NCBI RefSeq assembly: GCF_015277875.1
Contig: NZ_CP063814.1
Coordinates: forward strand, 1,674,001-1,738,000
Length of the DNA: 64,000 nucleotides
DNA from: Microbacterium luteum
GTDB lineage: Bacteria > Actinomycetota > Actinomycetes > Actinomycetales > Microbacteriaceae
Direction of reading: 5' to 3'
Shown: positions 19,024 to 29,431 of the stretch, in pieces
Layout of the letters: each line of letters starts with the position of its first letter
Position numbering within the stretch: the first letter of the stretch is position 1
Position numbers and translations under genes: made by a program
The notes under the pieces: generated by a model
The model's database searches: none
Told to the model about the DNA's origin: nothing
Seen by the model: only the letters and a program-made list of their open reading frames with translations

Positions 19024-19916
19024 CCGAAACGACACGATCCGGATTCGTCACCTTCGTCGGGCGACCGAACGTCGGCAAGTCGACGCTCACCAACGCCCTC
19101 GTCGGAGAGAAGGTCGCGATCACGAGCGACAAGCCGCAGACGACCCGGCGCGCGATCCGCGGGATCCTCAATCGTCCGGGCGGACAGCTCGTGATCGTCG
19201 ACACCCCCGGCATCCATCGGCCGCGCACGCTCCTGGGCGAGCGGCTCAACGACCTGGTGGAGCAGGTGCTCGGCGATGTCGACGTGATCGGGTTCTGCGT
19301 TCCCGCCACCGAGAAGGTGGGCCCCGGTGACCGGCGCATCGCCGAGTCGCTCGACGGCTATCCGAGGGCGCGGAAGGTGGCCATCGTCACCAAGACCGAT
19401 GCCGCCGAGCGTGCGCAGATCACCGATCGGCTTCTCGAGGTCGACGGGCTGCGGGAGGACTGGGACGCCGTGATCCCGCTCTCGGCGTCCACCGGCCGGC
19501 AGCTCGACGTGCTGTCGGACGAGCTCCTCGCGCTTCTGCCGCCGGGGCCGGCCCTGTACCCCGAGGGCGTCGTCACCGATGAGGCGATCGAGGACCGCGT
19601 CGCCGAGATCATCCGGGAGTGCTCGCTGGAGGGGGTGCGCGACGAACTGCCGCATTCGATCGCGGTGGTCGTGCAGGAGATCGCCGAGCGCGAGGACTCG
19701 GATCTGACCGATGTCTACGCCGACGTCGTCGTCGAGCGCGACTCTCAGAAGGCGATCATCATCGGGCGCAAGGGGGCGCGCCTGCGAGACGTGGGAGCCG
19801 CTGCCCGGGGCCAGATCGAAGCCCTGATCGGCGCGCGCGTCTACCTGTCGCTGCACGTCAAGGTCGCCAAGGAGTGGCAGCGCGATCCGAAGCAACTGGG
19901 TCGGCTCGGGTTCTGA
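19020..19916 (+). CDS. era: GTPase Era
   Basis: 298 residues, full length. GTPase motifs: GRPNVGKST (G1), TTRRAI (G2), DTPGI (G3), TKTD (G4), then a C-terminal KH domain with IIIGRKGARLRDVG. Era binds the 3' end of 16S rRNA and acts in 30S assembly. It is the last gene of the phoH-ybeY-CBS-era series and overlaps the upstream gene by ATGA. Confidence 0.97.
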   Translation: MTETTRSGFVTFVGRPNVGKSTLTNALVGEKVAITSDKPQTTRRAIRGILNRPGGQLVIVDTPGIHRPRTLLGERLNDLVEQVLGDVDVIGFCVPATEKVGPGDRRIAESLDGYPRARKVAIVTKTDAAERAQITDRLLEVDGLREDWDAVIPLSASTGRQLDVLSDELLALLPPGPALYPEGVVTDEAIEDRVAEIIRECSLEGVRDELPHSIAVVVQEIAEREDSDLTDVYADVVVERDSQKAIIIGRKGARLRDVGAAARGQIEALIGARVYLSLHVKVAKEWQRDPKQLGRLGF

Positions 19917-19921
19917 CGTGA

Positions 19922-21841
<1,920 letters not shown>

Positions 21842-21846
21842 CGAGC

Positions 21847-22674
21847 GTGGGCGAGGCCATCACGCTCGCGGTCATCGGCGGCACCGGGTTGGAGAAGGCA
21901 TTCGACCATCTCGATGAGACCATCGTGGTCGACACGCCGTTCGGTCCGACCAGCGAACCGGTTGCGGTCGGCGAGGTCGCCGGTCGGCGCGTCGCGTTCC
22001 TTCCCAGGCACGGTCGCGCGCATTCGCTGCCGCCCGGATCGATCCCTGCCCGGGCGAACGCGTGGGCGCTGGCGTCGCTGGGCGTGCGGGGCATCGTCTC
22101 GTCGGCCGCGGTGGGATCGCTCGACCCCGCGCTTCCGCCCGCGACCCTGGTCATACCCGACCAGCTGCTCGATCGCACCCGTCACCGTGCCGACACCTTC
22201 TTCGACGGCACCGTGCCGGGCGAGCCGGTGCGTCATCTTCCGCTGGCGGATCCGTTCTGCCCGGTGCTGCGGCGGGCTGCCGCGAGCGCGGCCCCCGACG
22301 CGCACGCGGGAGCGACGGTCGCCGTCATCGAGGGGCCGAGGTTCTCCACACGGGCCGAGTCCCTCAGTCTGCGCGGCGACGGCGCCCATCTGGTCAACAT
22401 GACCCTCTTCCCCGAGGTCGCCCTCGCCGCCGAGCTCGGCATCGGCACGGTGACGCTCTGCGTGGTGACCGACATGGATGCGGGCGTGTCGGAGGGCGAC
22501 GAGACCGTCAGCGCGGACGTCGTCTACGAGCGATTCGCCGCCGCCCTGCCCGGTGTCGTCGCTGCGGTCGAGGGCACCATCGCCGCGATCCCCGCCGACT
22601 ATGCCGGACGAGCGCTGCTCGATGACGGAGCGCGTGCTGACGTTCTCGGCCGCGCCGCCTCGGGTCGCACCTGA
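21847..22674 (+). CDS. Phosphorylase of the 5'-methylthioadenosine/purine nucleoside phosphorylase (MTAP) family
   Basis: 275 residues from a GTG five bases after leuA. Signatures: IGGTGLEK near the N-terminus (phosphate site), PRHGRAHSLPP, EGPRFSTRAES and NMTLFPEVALAAELG. These define the trimeric MTAP family, which splits MTA or a purine nucleoside with phosphate. The base-selecting segment reads TDMDAG rather than the TDYDxW usual in MTA-specific members, so the substrate (MTA or 6-oxopurine nucleoside) is left open. The frame extends upstream into leuA without family similarity. The following gene starts on its stop codon. Confidence 0.85.
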   Translation: MGEAITLAVIGGTGLEKAFDHLDETIVVDTPFGPTSEPVAVGEVAGRRVAFLPRHGRAHSLPPGSIPARANAWALASLGVRGIVSSAAVGSLDPALPPATLVIPDQLLDRTRHRADTFFDGTVPGEPVRHLPLADPFCPVLRRAAASAAPDAHAGATVAVIEGPRFSTRAESLSLRGDGAHLVNMTLFPEVALAAELGIGTVTLCVVTDMDAGVSEGDETVSADVVYERFAAALPGVVAAVEGTIAAIPADYAGRALLDDGARADVLGRAASGRT

Positions 22675-23726
22675 TGCGGATTCTCATCACGGGCGGCGCC
22701 GGCTTCATCGGCACCCGCATCGTCGAGGCGGCGCGAGCCCGAGGCGACGAGGTGCGCGTCCTGGACTCTTTCCGTGACGACGTGCACGGGGGAACGCCCG
22801 TGCTCCACCCCGATGTCGAGGTGATCCGCGGCGATGTCCGTGACGCCGAGGTGCTCGACCGTGCGCTGCGCGGGGTCGACGCCGTCTCGCATCAGGCTGC
22901 GAAGGTGGGACTGGGCGTCGATTTCGCGGATGCGCCCGACTACGTCTCCTCCAATGTCCTCGCCACCGCGGAGCTTCTCGCGGCGATGCGGCGTGCCCGT
23001 GTCGGGCGCCTCGTGCTCGCCTCGTCGATGGTCGTGTATGGCGAAGGACGTTACACCTCCTCCGGCTCCGACCACGCGGTCGCACCCGCCGCGCGGCGGC
23101 GTGCCGACCTCGATGCCGGCGTCTTCGACCCCCGAGACCCCGTGACGGGGGAACTGCTGCTGCCCGGACTGGTCGACGAAGAGACGCCCGTTGACCCGCG
23201 GAACGTCTACGCGACGACGAAGCTCGCCCAGGAGCATCTCGCGGGGAACTGGGCGCGCGAGACCGGCGGCACCGTCGCGGCGCTCCGCTACCACAACGTC
23301 TACGGGCCGGGGATGCCGCGCGACACGCCGTATGCGGGCGTGGCGTCGCTGTTCCGCTCGTCACTCGAGCGCGGGGAGGCCCCTCGCGTTTTCGAAGACG
23401 GCGGTCAGCGGCGGGACTTCGTCCATGTCGACGACGTCGCCGGTGCGAATCTCGCCGCTGTGGGCTGGGTGGGGAATGCCGGTGACGGCGTCGCCCGGGC
23501 GTTCAACGTCGCGAGCGGACACGTGGTGACCATCGGCGAGGTGGCGGCCCTCCTCAGCGATGCGGCGTCCGGCCCGGCGCCGATCGTCACCGGCGAGTAC
23601 CGTCTCGGCGACGTGCGCCACATCACCGCATCGGCCGAACGTGCCGCGTCCGAATGGGGATGGCGAGCGCAGGTGGAGCCGGGGCGCGGGCTGCGCGAAT
23701 TCGCCACCGCTCCGTTGCGCGCCTGA
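22674..23726 (+). CDS. NAD-dependent epimerase/dehydratase (extended SDR)
   Basis: 350 residues. Rossmann motif GGAGFIG near the N-terminus, catalytic YxxxK in VYATTKLAQ, and the RYHNVYGP segment typical of sugar-nucleotide epimerases. An insert around residues 125-165 (GRYTSSGSDHAVAPAARRR) is longer than in GalE. It probably modifies an NDP-sugar, but which sugar cannot be read from sequence. It overlaps the phosphorylase stop by one base (TGATG) and is convergent with the histidine kinase, with only three bases between the stops. Confidence 0.85.
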   Translation: MRILITGGAGFIGTRIVEAARARGDEVRVLDSFRDDVHGGTPVLHPDVEVIRGDVRDAEVLDRALRGVDAVSHQAAKVGLGVDFADAPDYVSSNVLATAELLAAMRRARVGRLVLASSMVVYGEGRYTSSGSDHAVAPAARRRADLDAGVFDPRDPVTGELLLPGLVDEETPVDPRNVYATTKLAQEHLAGNWARETGGTVAALRYHNVYGPGMPRDTPYAGVASLFRSSLERGEAPRVFEDGGQRRDFVHVDDVAGANLAAVGWVGNAGDGVARAFNVASGHVVTIGEVAALLSDAASGPAPIVTGEYRLGDVRHITASAERAASEWGWRAQVEPGRGLREFATAPLRA

Positions 23727-23729
23727 CAC

Positions 23730-24878
23730 TCAGCCCGTCGCGCGATCCGATGCCGCGGGCAGGTGGATATCGAAGCGGCATCCTCCCGCGACGTTGGTCG
23801 CGACCACCTCGCCGTCGTGTGCGTGGACGATCCCTCGCACGATGGCCAACCCGAGCCCGGCTCCCGGGCCGGCTCCGGACCCGGTGTGCGGAGTTCGCGC
23901 GCGCGAGCCGCGCCATCCCGCTTCGAACAGGCGCGGCAGGTCCTCGTCGTCGATACCGGGACCGCGGTCGATCACGGAGACGGTCGGACGCTCCTCGATC
24001 AGCTCGACCCGCACCGCGATGGGCGTTCCCGACGGGGTGTGCTGCACGGCGTTCATGAGCAGGTTCGCGACCGCTCGCGAGAGCTCGCCGGCGTCCACAC
24101 GCACCGACAGATCCCGCGGCAGGTCGCCGTCCACCGTGATCTCCCGGTCGCCCGCAGCCGGACGGACATCGGCGACGGCGTCGCTGACGACATCGAGCAG
24201 CGCGACGTCCTCGAGCCGCAGGCGCAGTGCACCGGCGTCGATCCGGGAGAGATCGAAGAGGTCGTCGACCATGGAGGCGAGCAGATCCACCTGGGAGCGC
24301 ATCTGGCGGTGGTACCTGCCCGGGTCGTCGACCATCTCGTCTTCCAGTGCCTCGGCCATCGCCCGGATGCCCGCCAGCGGCGTGCGCAGGTCGTGCGAGA
24401 TCCACGCGACCAGTTCCCGGCGTGACGCCTCGACGCGGGCTTCGCGCTCGCGGGAGAGCCGCAGCTGCTCGCTCGTGTGCGCGAGAGCCTCCTCGACGCG
24501 GGCGAACTCGGCGCTCCCGGCCCGAGACGACGCGACCACGACCTCGCCGTTGCCGATGCGTTCTGCGGCGCGGGAGAGCGCACGGATGTTGCCCGCGACC
24601 CAGACGCAGAGCGTGACCGCGACGAGGAGCGAACTCATGCCCGCCGCGATCGCGACGGCGATGGCCACCACCAGGTCGTGGGGCGACAGATACATGAGGT
24701 TCGCCACGGCGATCATGCTCACGACGACCGACACGACCCCCACCGTCAGGGCGGTGGCCAGCTGTGTGTACAGCGGTGTGCGGCGCAGCAGAAGCAGCAC
24801 GCCGACACCGACGATCCCCGCCGCGACACTGATCGACAAGGTGATCGCCACGACGGCGACCAGGTCCGGAACACTCAC
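23730..24878 (-). CDS. Sensor histidine kinase
   Basis: 382 residues from a GTG that overlaps the response regulator stop (GTGA) and has GGAGAAGGAGG upstream; a longer frame without family similarity is rejected. At least three hydrophobic helices at the N-terminus with no large extracellular loop; then HisKA with phosphorylatable His in ISHDLRTPL, HATPase N-box NLLMNAVQHTP, G1 DRGPGID and G2 GAGLGLAI. The small sensory domain suggests membrane sensing or a partner protein. It forms a two-component pair with the gene upstream. The signal is unknown. Confidence 0.92.
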   Translation of the reverse strand: MSVPDLVAVVAITLSISVAAGIVGVGVLLLLRRTPLYTQLATALTVGVVSVVVSMIAVANLMYLSPHDLVVAIAVAIAAGMSSLLVAVTLCVWVAGNIRALSRAAERIGNGEVVVASSRAGSAEFARVEEALAHTSEQLRLSREREARVEASRRELVAWISHDLRTPLAGIRAMAEALEDEMVDDPGRYHRQMRSQVDLLASMVDDLFDLSRIDAGALRLRLEDVALLDVVSDAVADVRPAAGDREITVDGDLPRDLSVRVDAGELSRAVANLLMNAVQHTPSGTPIAVRVELIEERPTVSVIDRGPGIDDEDLPRLFEAGWRGSRARTPHTGSGAGPGAGLGLAIVRGIVHAHDGEVVATNVAGGCRFDIHLPAASDRATG

Positions 24879-25621
24879 GATGCCCCTCCTTCTCCGGGGG
24901 GTTCGCCGGTCGGATCGAAGCGGTACCCGACACCCCACACGGTGACCAGATGGCGGGGTCGGGACCTGTCGGGCTCGATCTTCTCCCGCAGGCGACGCAC
25001 GTGCACGGTGACCGTCGACAGGTCGCCGAAGGACCACCCCCACACCGCCTGGAGGAGTCGCCGGCGATCGAACACCTGCCCCGGGCGGCGGGCGAGGTAC
25101 TCGAGGAGATCGAATTCCCGTGCGGTCAGAGCCAGCTCCTCACCGTCGCGGGTGGCGATGCGGGCGGCCGGGTCGATGCGGTACCCCCCCCCGCAGACGA
25201 CCGGCCCCTCCGGGCGCGCCTCGGCGAGCGTGCGGCGCAGCACCGACTGCGCCCGCAGCACGAGCTCCCTGGGTGAGAAGGGCTTCGTGAGGTAATCGTC
25301 GGCGCCGGCCTCGAGCCCGACGATGCGGTCGTCCGCCGCGGTGCGGGCGGTGAGCATGAGCACGGCTGTGTCCCCGCCGGCTCGGATGCGACGACAGGTC
25401 TCGATGCCGTCCATTCCGGGCAGCATCACATCGAGCACGACCAGATCGGGGGCGAGCGTCTCGAGCCGCCCGAGGGCTTCGACGCCGTCCGCGGCGACGT
25501 CGACGACGAAGCCGGCGGCGGACAGGTAGGCTGCGGCGACCTCGGCGACGGTGGGGTCGTCGTCGACGACGAGGATGCGGCGACCTTCGAGGTCGCCACT
25601 GCGGTGCGGCGACGTGCTCAC
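24875..25621 (-). CDS. OmpR/PhoB-family response regulator
   Basis: 248 residues. Receiver domain with acidic pocket VDDDP, phospho-acceptor Asp in VVLDVMLPGMDG, and KPFSPREL; C-terminal winged helix ending in VRRLREKIEPD. Start is a GTG at 25621 with TAGGGT six bases upstream, so a leaderless transcript is likely. Divergent from the GT2 gene at 25745, about 120 bases away, so regulation of that cluster is possible but not shown. Confidence 0.93.
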   Translation of the reverse strand: MSTSPHRSGDLEGRRILVVDDDPTVAEVAAAYLSAAGFVVDVAADGVEALGRLETLAPDLVVLDVMLPGMDGIETCRRIRAGGDTAVLMLTARTAADDRIVGLEAGADDYLTKPFSPRELVLRAQSVLRRTLAEARPEGPVVCGGGYRIDPAARIATRDGEELALTAREFDLLEYLARRPGQVFDRRRLLQAVWGWSFGDLSTVTVHVRRLREKIEPDRSRPRHLVTVWGVGYRFDPTGEPPGEGGAS

Positions 25622-25744
25622 GTGATCACCCTACGGGCGGTCCCCGCCCGCCGGCGCCTGCGTGCGTCGCGTGCGCGCCGCCGTCCGTGTTTCGTAATGA
25701 TCGCCGTTGGCCCTCGTGGCCGCGCGAGCGGCTAGCGTCGGATC

Positions 25745-26404
25745 ATGATTCGTGTCGATGTCGTGCTTCCGTGCCTCGACGAGGCGGCGGCCCTGCCGGA
25801 CGTGCTCGCGCGCCTCCCGGAGGGCTACCGCGCGATCGTGGTCGACAACGGATCGAGCGACGGTTCGGCGGAGGTCGCGGCGGAAGCCGGCGCGACCGTC
25901 ATCCACGAAGCGCGGCGCGGCTACGGATCGGCGGTTCACGCGGGACTGGCCGCCGCAGAGGCGCCGATCGTCGCCTTCGCCGACGCCGATGCGTCCTTCG
26001 ACCTCGGACAGCTTCCCGACGTCGTCGGCCCCGTCGCCCGCGGCGAGCGCGACCTGATGCTCGGGTCGCGTGTCATGCAGGGCCGCGGGGCATGGCCCTG
26101 GCATGCGCGTGTGGCGAACCGCTATCTCGCACGCCGCATCTCCGCCGCAGCGCACGTGCCGCTGAGCGACCTCGGCCCGATGCGCGCCGCGAACCGGGTG
26201 CCCTTGCTCGAACTGGGCGTCCGCGATCGCCGCAGCGGGTATCCGTTGGAGACGGTTCTGCGTGCCGCCGCCGCCGGCTGGCGCATCGGCGAGACACCGG
26301 TGCTCTACCGACCACGCGTGGGCGTGTCGAAGGTGACCGGCACGGTGCGCGGCACCGCGACCGCGATCTCGGACATGTCGCGCGTTCTCCGGGAGGTCTC
26401 ATGA
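25745..26404 (+). CDS. Family 2 glycosyltransferase (TIGR04283-like)
   Basis: 219 residues. GT-A fold motifs: VVLPCLDEAAALPDVL, VVDNGSSDGSAEVA, and ADADASFDLGQ at the metal/nucleotide site. There is no transmembrane segment, unlike polyprenyl-phosphate mannosyltransferases with C-terminal helices. TAGCGT at 25733-25738 lies six bases before the ATG, a leaderless promoter. It overlaps the DUF2064 gene by ATGA. Donor and acceptor are unknown; a prenyl-phosphate or small-molecule acceptor is possible. Confidence 0.88.
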   Translation: MIRVDVVLPCLDEAAALPDVLARLPEGYRAIVVDNGSSDGSAEVAAEAGATVIHEARRGYGSAVHAGLAAAEAPIVAFADADASFDLGQLPDVVGPVARGERDLMLGSRVMQGRGAWPWHARVANRYLARRISAAAHVPLSDLGPMRAANRVPLLELGVRDRRSGYPLETVLRAAAAGWRIGETPVLYRPRVGVSKVTGTVRGTATAISDMSRVLREVS

Positions 26405-27039
26405 ACGATCTGACGGTCGCCATCGTCGCCAAGGAGTGCGTGCCGGGGCGCGTGAAGACGCGGCTGACGCCGCCCCTGCTGCCCGAGGAGGCGGCGCGCC
26501 TCGCGCGCGCGAGCCTCGACGACACGATCGACCTGGTCCGCTCTCTCCCCGTCGCGCGCCGCATCCTGTTCTTCGCGGGCAGAGTCGCGCACGAGCATCG
26601 TGATCTGGAGGTCATGCCGCAGCCCGAGGGTGACCTCGATGCCCGCCTCGGGCATCTGTTCGATGCCGTTGACGGTCCCCTGCTGCTCATCGGCATGGAC
26701 ACCCCCCAGCTCACACGGGCGCATATCGCCGAGCCGGTCCGGTCGTGGCCCGACGACGTCGACGGCTACCTCGGGGCCGCCGAGGACGGGGGATTCTGGG
26801 CCCTGGCGATGCGTGAGCCGGATGGGTCACTCATCCGAGGGGTGAGCATGTCGACCTCGTCCACGGGACGCGAACAGCGACGTCGTCTCACCCAGGCGGG
26901 GCTGCGCGTGCGCGATCTCGCCGTCGTACGCGACGTGGATCGCGCCGACGACGCGCGTCGCGTCGCGGAAGACGCCCCCGGCGGTCGTTTCGCGGCGGTG
27001 TGGCAGGGCATCCAGGCGGGCGCGGCGCGTGTCGGCTGA
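26401..27039 (+). CDS. DUF2064 (TIGR04282-like) glycosyltransferase-fold protein
   Basis: 212 residues. N-terminal VAIVAKECVPGRVKTRLTPP is the family signature, followed by LLIGMDTPQLT and AAEDGGFWALAM. The family has a CofC/nucleotidyltransferase-like fold and is very often paired with a TIGR04283-type GT2, as here. Biochemical activity is not established generally. The ATGA overlap with GT2 points to a coupled pair. Confidence 0.88.
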   Translation: MNDLTVAIVAKECVPGRVKTRLTPPLLPEEAARLARASLDDTIDLVRSLPVARRILFFAGRVAHEHRDLEVMPQPEGDLDARLGHLFDAVDGPLLLIGMDTPQLTRAHIAEPVRSWPDDVDGYLGAAEDGGFWALAMREPDGSLIRGVSMSTSSTGREQRRRLTQAGLRVRDLAVVRDVDRADDARRVAEDAPGGRFAAVWQGIQAGAARVG

Positions 27040-27778
27040 TGTGCCCGGGTCGCGGTTCGCCGCCGGCGGCGCGGATCCGTACACACGCATGCTCGAAGGC
27101 GGTCGGGACGGCGTGCTGCAGCTGCGACGCCTCACCAACGGCGAGATCGCGGAGGAGTGGAATTTCGTCGCGCTCGGCGGCTCCGCCGATCGCGATGACC
27201 TGGCCGCGCTCGGGGCGGCGGAGGGACCGGTACTCGACGTCGGGTGCGGCCCGGGCCGGATGGTGCGTGCGGCGGCGGAGCGTTCGTCGGCGGCCATGGG
27301 GATCGACGTGTCACCGGCGGCCGTCCGGCGAGCGCGTGCCGAAGGGACACCCGCGCTCGAGCGCTCGATCTTCGATCGTCTGCCGCTCGAAGGACGGTGG
27401 CGCACGGTCTTGCTGATGGACGGGAACATCGGCATCGGCGGCGACCCTCGAGCCCTTCTGCTGCGGTGCCATGAGCTGCTCGCGCCGGAGGGGCGGATCG
27501 TCGTCGAGACGGACGCCGACCGAGACCTGGACGAGCGATCGCTGTTCACCGTCGTGGATGCGGCGGGGAGGGAGAGCGATGCGTTCCCGTGGGCGCGCGC
27601 CGGGTGGCGAACCGTCGTGCGAGCTGCGCGGGATGCGGGTTTCTCGGGTGCTGCGCACGTGCGGAGCGGATCACGTCATTTCGTCACCGCGGCGGTGCCG
27701 CGACGGCGCCCGACCAGGACTGCGGCGCCGGCGACGGCTACCGCCGCGATCCAGAGTCCGGCGAGCACCAGCGGGTAG
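27029..27778 (+). CDS. Class I SAM-dependent methyltransferase
   Basis: 249 residues. SAM-binding motif I is VLDVGCGPGRMVRAAAE; motif II region VLLMDGNIGIGG. It overlaps DUF2064 by 11 bases if the GTG at 27029 is used; a GTG at 27041 is the alternative start. The fold ends around HFVTAAVP; the last 30 codons (27690-27778) are low-complexity Arg/Thr/Ala and lie antisense to the membrane protein gene at 27676, so they may be a non-functional tail. The target molecule is unknown, but the operon suggests it acts on the product of the two transferases. Confidence 0.82.
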   Translation: MSADVPGSRFAAGGADPYTRMLEGGRDGVLQLRRLTNGEIAEEWNFVALGGSADRDDLAALGAAEGPVLDVGCGPGRMVRAAAERSSAAMGIDVSPAAVRRARAEGTPALERSIFDRLPLEGRWRTVLLMDGNIGIGGDPRALLLRCHELLAPEGRIVVETDADRDLDERSLFTVVDAAGRESDAFPWARAGWRTVVRAARDAGFSGAAHVRSGSRHFVTAAVPRRRPTRTAAPATATAAIQSPASTSG

Positions 27779-28107
27779 TCCACGACGTGGATCGTCGGGT
27801 TGCGCGCTCCGACCGCTCGCACGACGAGCCCGGGGATGAGCACCAGCGAGCAGCAGGCGGCTGCCACGAGCGCCGCACGTGCGACGGCGGCCGCGATCGG
27901 CCCGATCCGACGCGCGGTGCCGCGCCCGATGACGCCGAACGCGACCACCACCGGTGCGATGAGCCCGTCGTGCACCACGATCGCCGCGAAGACCCACCAC
28001 ATCACCGCGGGGTATTGAGCGGACGCGACGGTCGTCAGCCCCAGCACGGCGGCGTACCCGAGCAGCGCGAGCCCGAACGCGCCGATGGCGAGCCGCGCGG
28101 CCGTCAC
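27676..28107 (-). CDS. Small polytopic membrane protein of the Moco oxidoreductase operon
   Basis: 143 residues from a GTG overlapping the oxidoreductase stop (GTGA). Four hydrophobic helices are visible, including AIGAFGLALLGYAAVLG, MWWVFAAIVVHDGLIAP and a C-terminal VLAGLWIAAVAVAGAAVLV followed by GRRRG. No known domain recognised. Translational coupling to the Moco enzyme suggests it belongs to the same membrane complex or assembly. Its 3' end overlaps the convergent methyltransferase gene by about 100 bases. Confidence 0.7.
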   Translation of the reverse strand: MTAARLAIGAFGLALLGYAAVLGLTTVASAQYPAVMWWVFAAIVVHDGLIAPVVVAFGVIGRGTARRIGPIAAAVARAALVAAACCSLVLIPGLVVRAVGARNPTIHVVDYPLVLAGLWIAAVAVAGAAVLVGRRRGTAAVTK

Positions 28108-29339
28108 GGCAGCACCTCGATGCTGCTCAGCCACTTCGTCTGCATGACGCCCGGCCGACCCGGTGCGATGATCCGGGCCGGGTAGCCGTGATCGATGTCG
28201 AGCTCGTCGCCGTGCAATCGGAGCGCGACCAGGGTCAGGGGGTCCTCGACGTAGACCTGCGGCATCGCCGTGCGGGAGAACGCTCCGCGCACCTGGAGGC
28301 TCGTGATCCGCAGACCCGTGCCTGTCGTACCGCCGGCGAGGTCCATCAGATCGTGCAGGCGCACTCCCGTCCAGGTCGCCGTCTGGCTCCATCCTTCGAC
28401 GCAGGCGATCGGCAGGTCTGCGGTCGTCTGCGGCAGCGCGGCGAGATGGTCACACGTGAGTCGGATGCGGGACCGCGCCCCGGCCACCTCGAGCATCCAG
28501 TCCTCCGCCCGAGCGCTCTGCTCGACGCCTGCCTCTGCGGCGGTGCGGTTGATCGGGAGTCCCTGCGGCCCGATCCCGGGGCGCCGAGGCGACAGCACCG
28601 CGAGCGGCGCGAGCGGCGCGATGGTCTGTCCGGCGGTGCCGAGCAGGATCGCACCGGCTGACGCTCCGACCGCGATCAGCGCGCCGCGACGCGAGACGGC
28701 TTCGGTCTGGGTCGGTGCCTCGCCCGGGTCGGTCGGGAGCTGTTCGGGCCACGTGCGCCGGGGCGGCGCATCCTCCGCGGCCGGGTCGACCGGCCGGGCC
28801 CGCCAGAACCCGACGATGAGGGGCAGCTTGACCGCGACGTGGAGCACGACGCTTCCCACGAGAACCCAGGCGAGCACGAAGTGCACGCGCCGGAACGAGA
28901 AGTCGAACGCGTACCACTGCGCGATGTTCATGACGCCGATCGTGACCTCGACCAGTGCCGAGCCCACGAGCAGGCCGATGGAGGCGCGCTCGAGGAGGGA
29001 GAGGGGGCCGGTGACCGGAGGCCACGTGAACAGCCGGGGGTACACCGCCCACAGCTTGCCGAGCAGGACCGGGATCATCGCGAGTCCGGCCAGCACGTGG
29101 GCCCCTTGGGTCACCCGGTACAGCCCGACGGGGCGGGACGACAGCGGGAACCAGGCGGGAGGGCTCTGCAGCACGTGGCTGTAGAGGCCTGTCAGGAAGC
29201 ACACGAGCACCAGCACGCCGAGCGCGCGCCCCAGCACCACCGTGGTCCGCGTGCGACGCGGCGGGGTCGACGTGCGGGCGCGCATCGCGTCGACGGCGCG
29301 TTCGAGACGCGCCGAGGCCCTCGCCGTGAGTCCTGTCAT
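28104..29339 (-). CDS. Molybdopterin-dependent oxidoreductase fused to a cytochrome b-like membrane domain
   Basis: 411 residues. The N-terminal half has four helices with several His (e.g. GAHVLAGLAMIPVL, RVHFVLAWVLVGSVVLHVAV) resembling di-heme cytochrome b561-type anchors. A twin-arginine-like helix (SRRGALIAVGASAGAILLG) leads into a sulfite-oxidase/MsrP-like Moco domain with the predicted Mo-ligand Cys in ACVEGWS (about residue 313). The Moco domain should face outside. MsrP-MsrQ separates these functions on two proteins; here they are fused. Likely electron route: quinone pool to heme to Mo, reducing or oxidising an extracytoplasmic substrate. The start ATG has GAAGG upstream; a further in-frame start 22 codons earlier is rejected. 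Confidence 0.87.
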   Translation of the reverse strand: MTGLTARASARLERAVDAMRARTSTPPRRTRTTVVLGRALGVLVLVCFLTGLYSHVLQSPPAWFPLSSRPVGLYRVTQGAHVLAGLAMIPVLLGKLWAVYPRLFTWPPVTGPLSLLERASIGLLVGSALVEVTIGVMNIAQWYAFDFSFRRVHFVLAWVLVGSVVLHVAVKLPLIVGFWRARPVDPAAEDAPPRRTWPEQLPTDPGEAPTQTEAVSRRGALIAVGASAGAILLGTAGQTIAPLAPLAVLSPRRPGIGPQGLPINRTAAEAGVEQSARAEDWMLEVAGARSRIRLTCDHLAALPQTTADLPIACVEGWSQTATWTGVRLHDLMDLAGGTTGTGLRITSLQVRGAFSRTAMPQVYVEDPLTLVALRLHGDELDIDHGYPARIIAPGRPGVMQTKWLSSIEVLP

Positions 29340-29431
29340 GCCTTCAGCCAAGCACGGGCCAGCGGAGATGCACCTTACGAACCGCGGACGGCGCGGTCTG
29401 GGCACGGCGGGGGAGTGCCTAGTCTCGGAGC

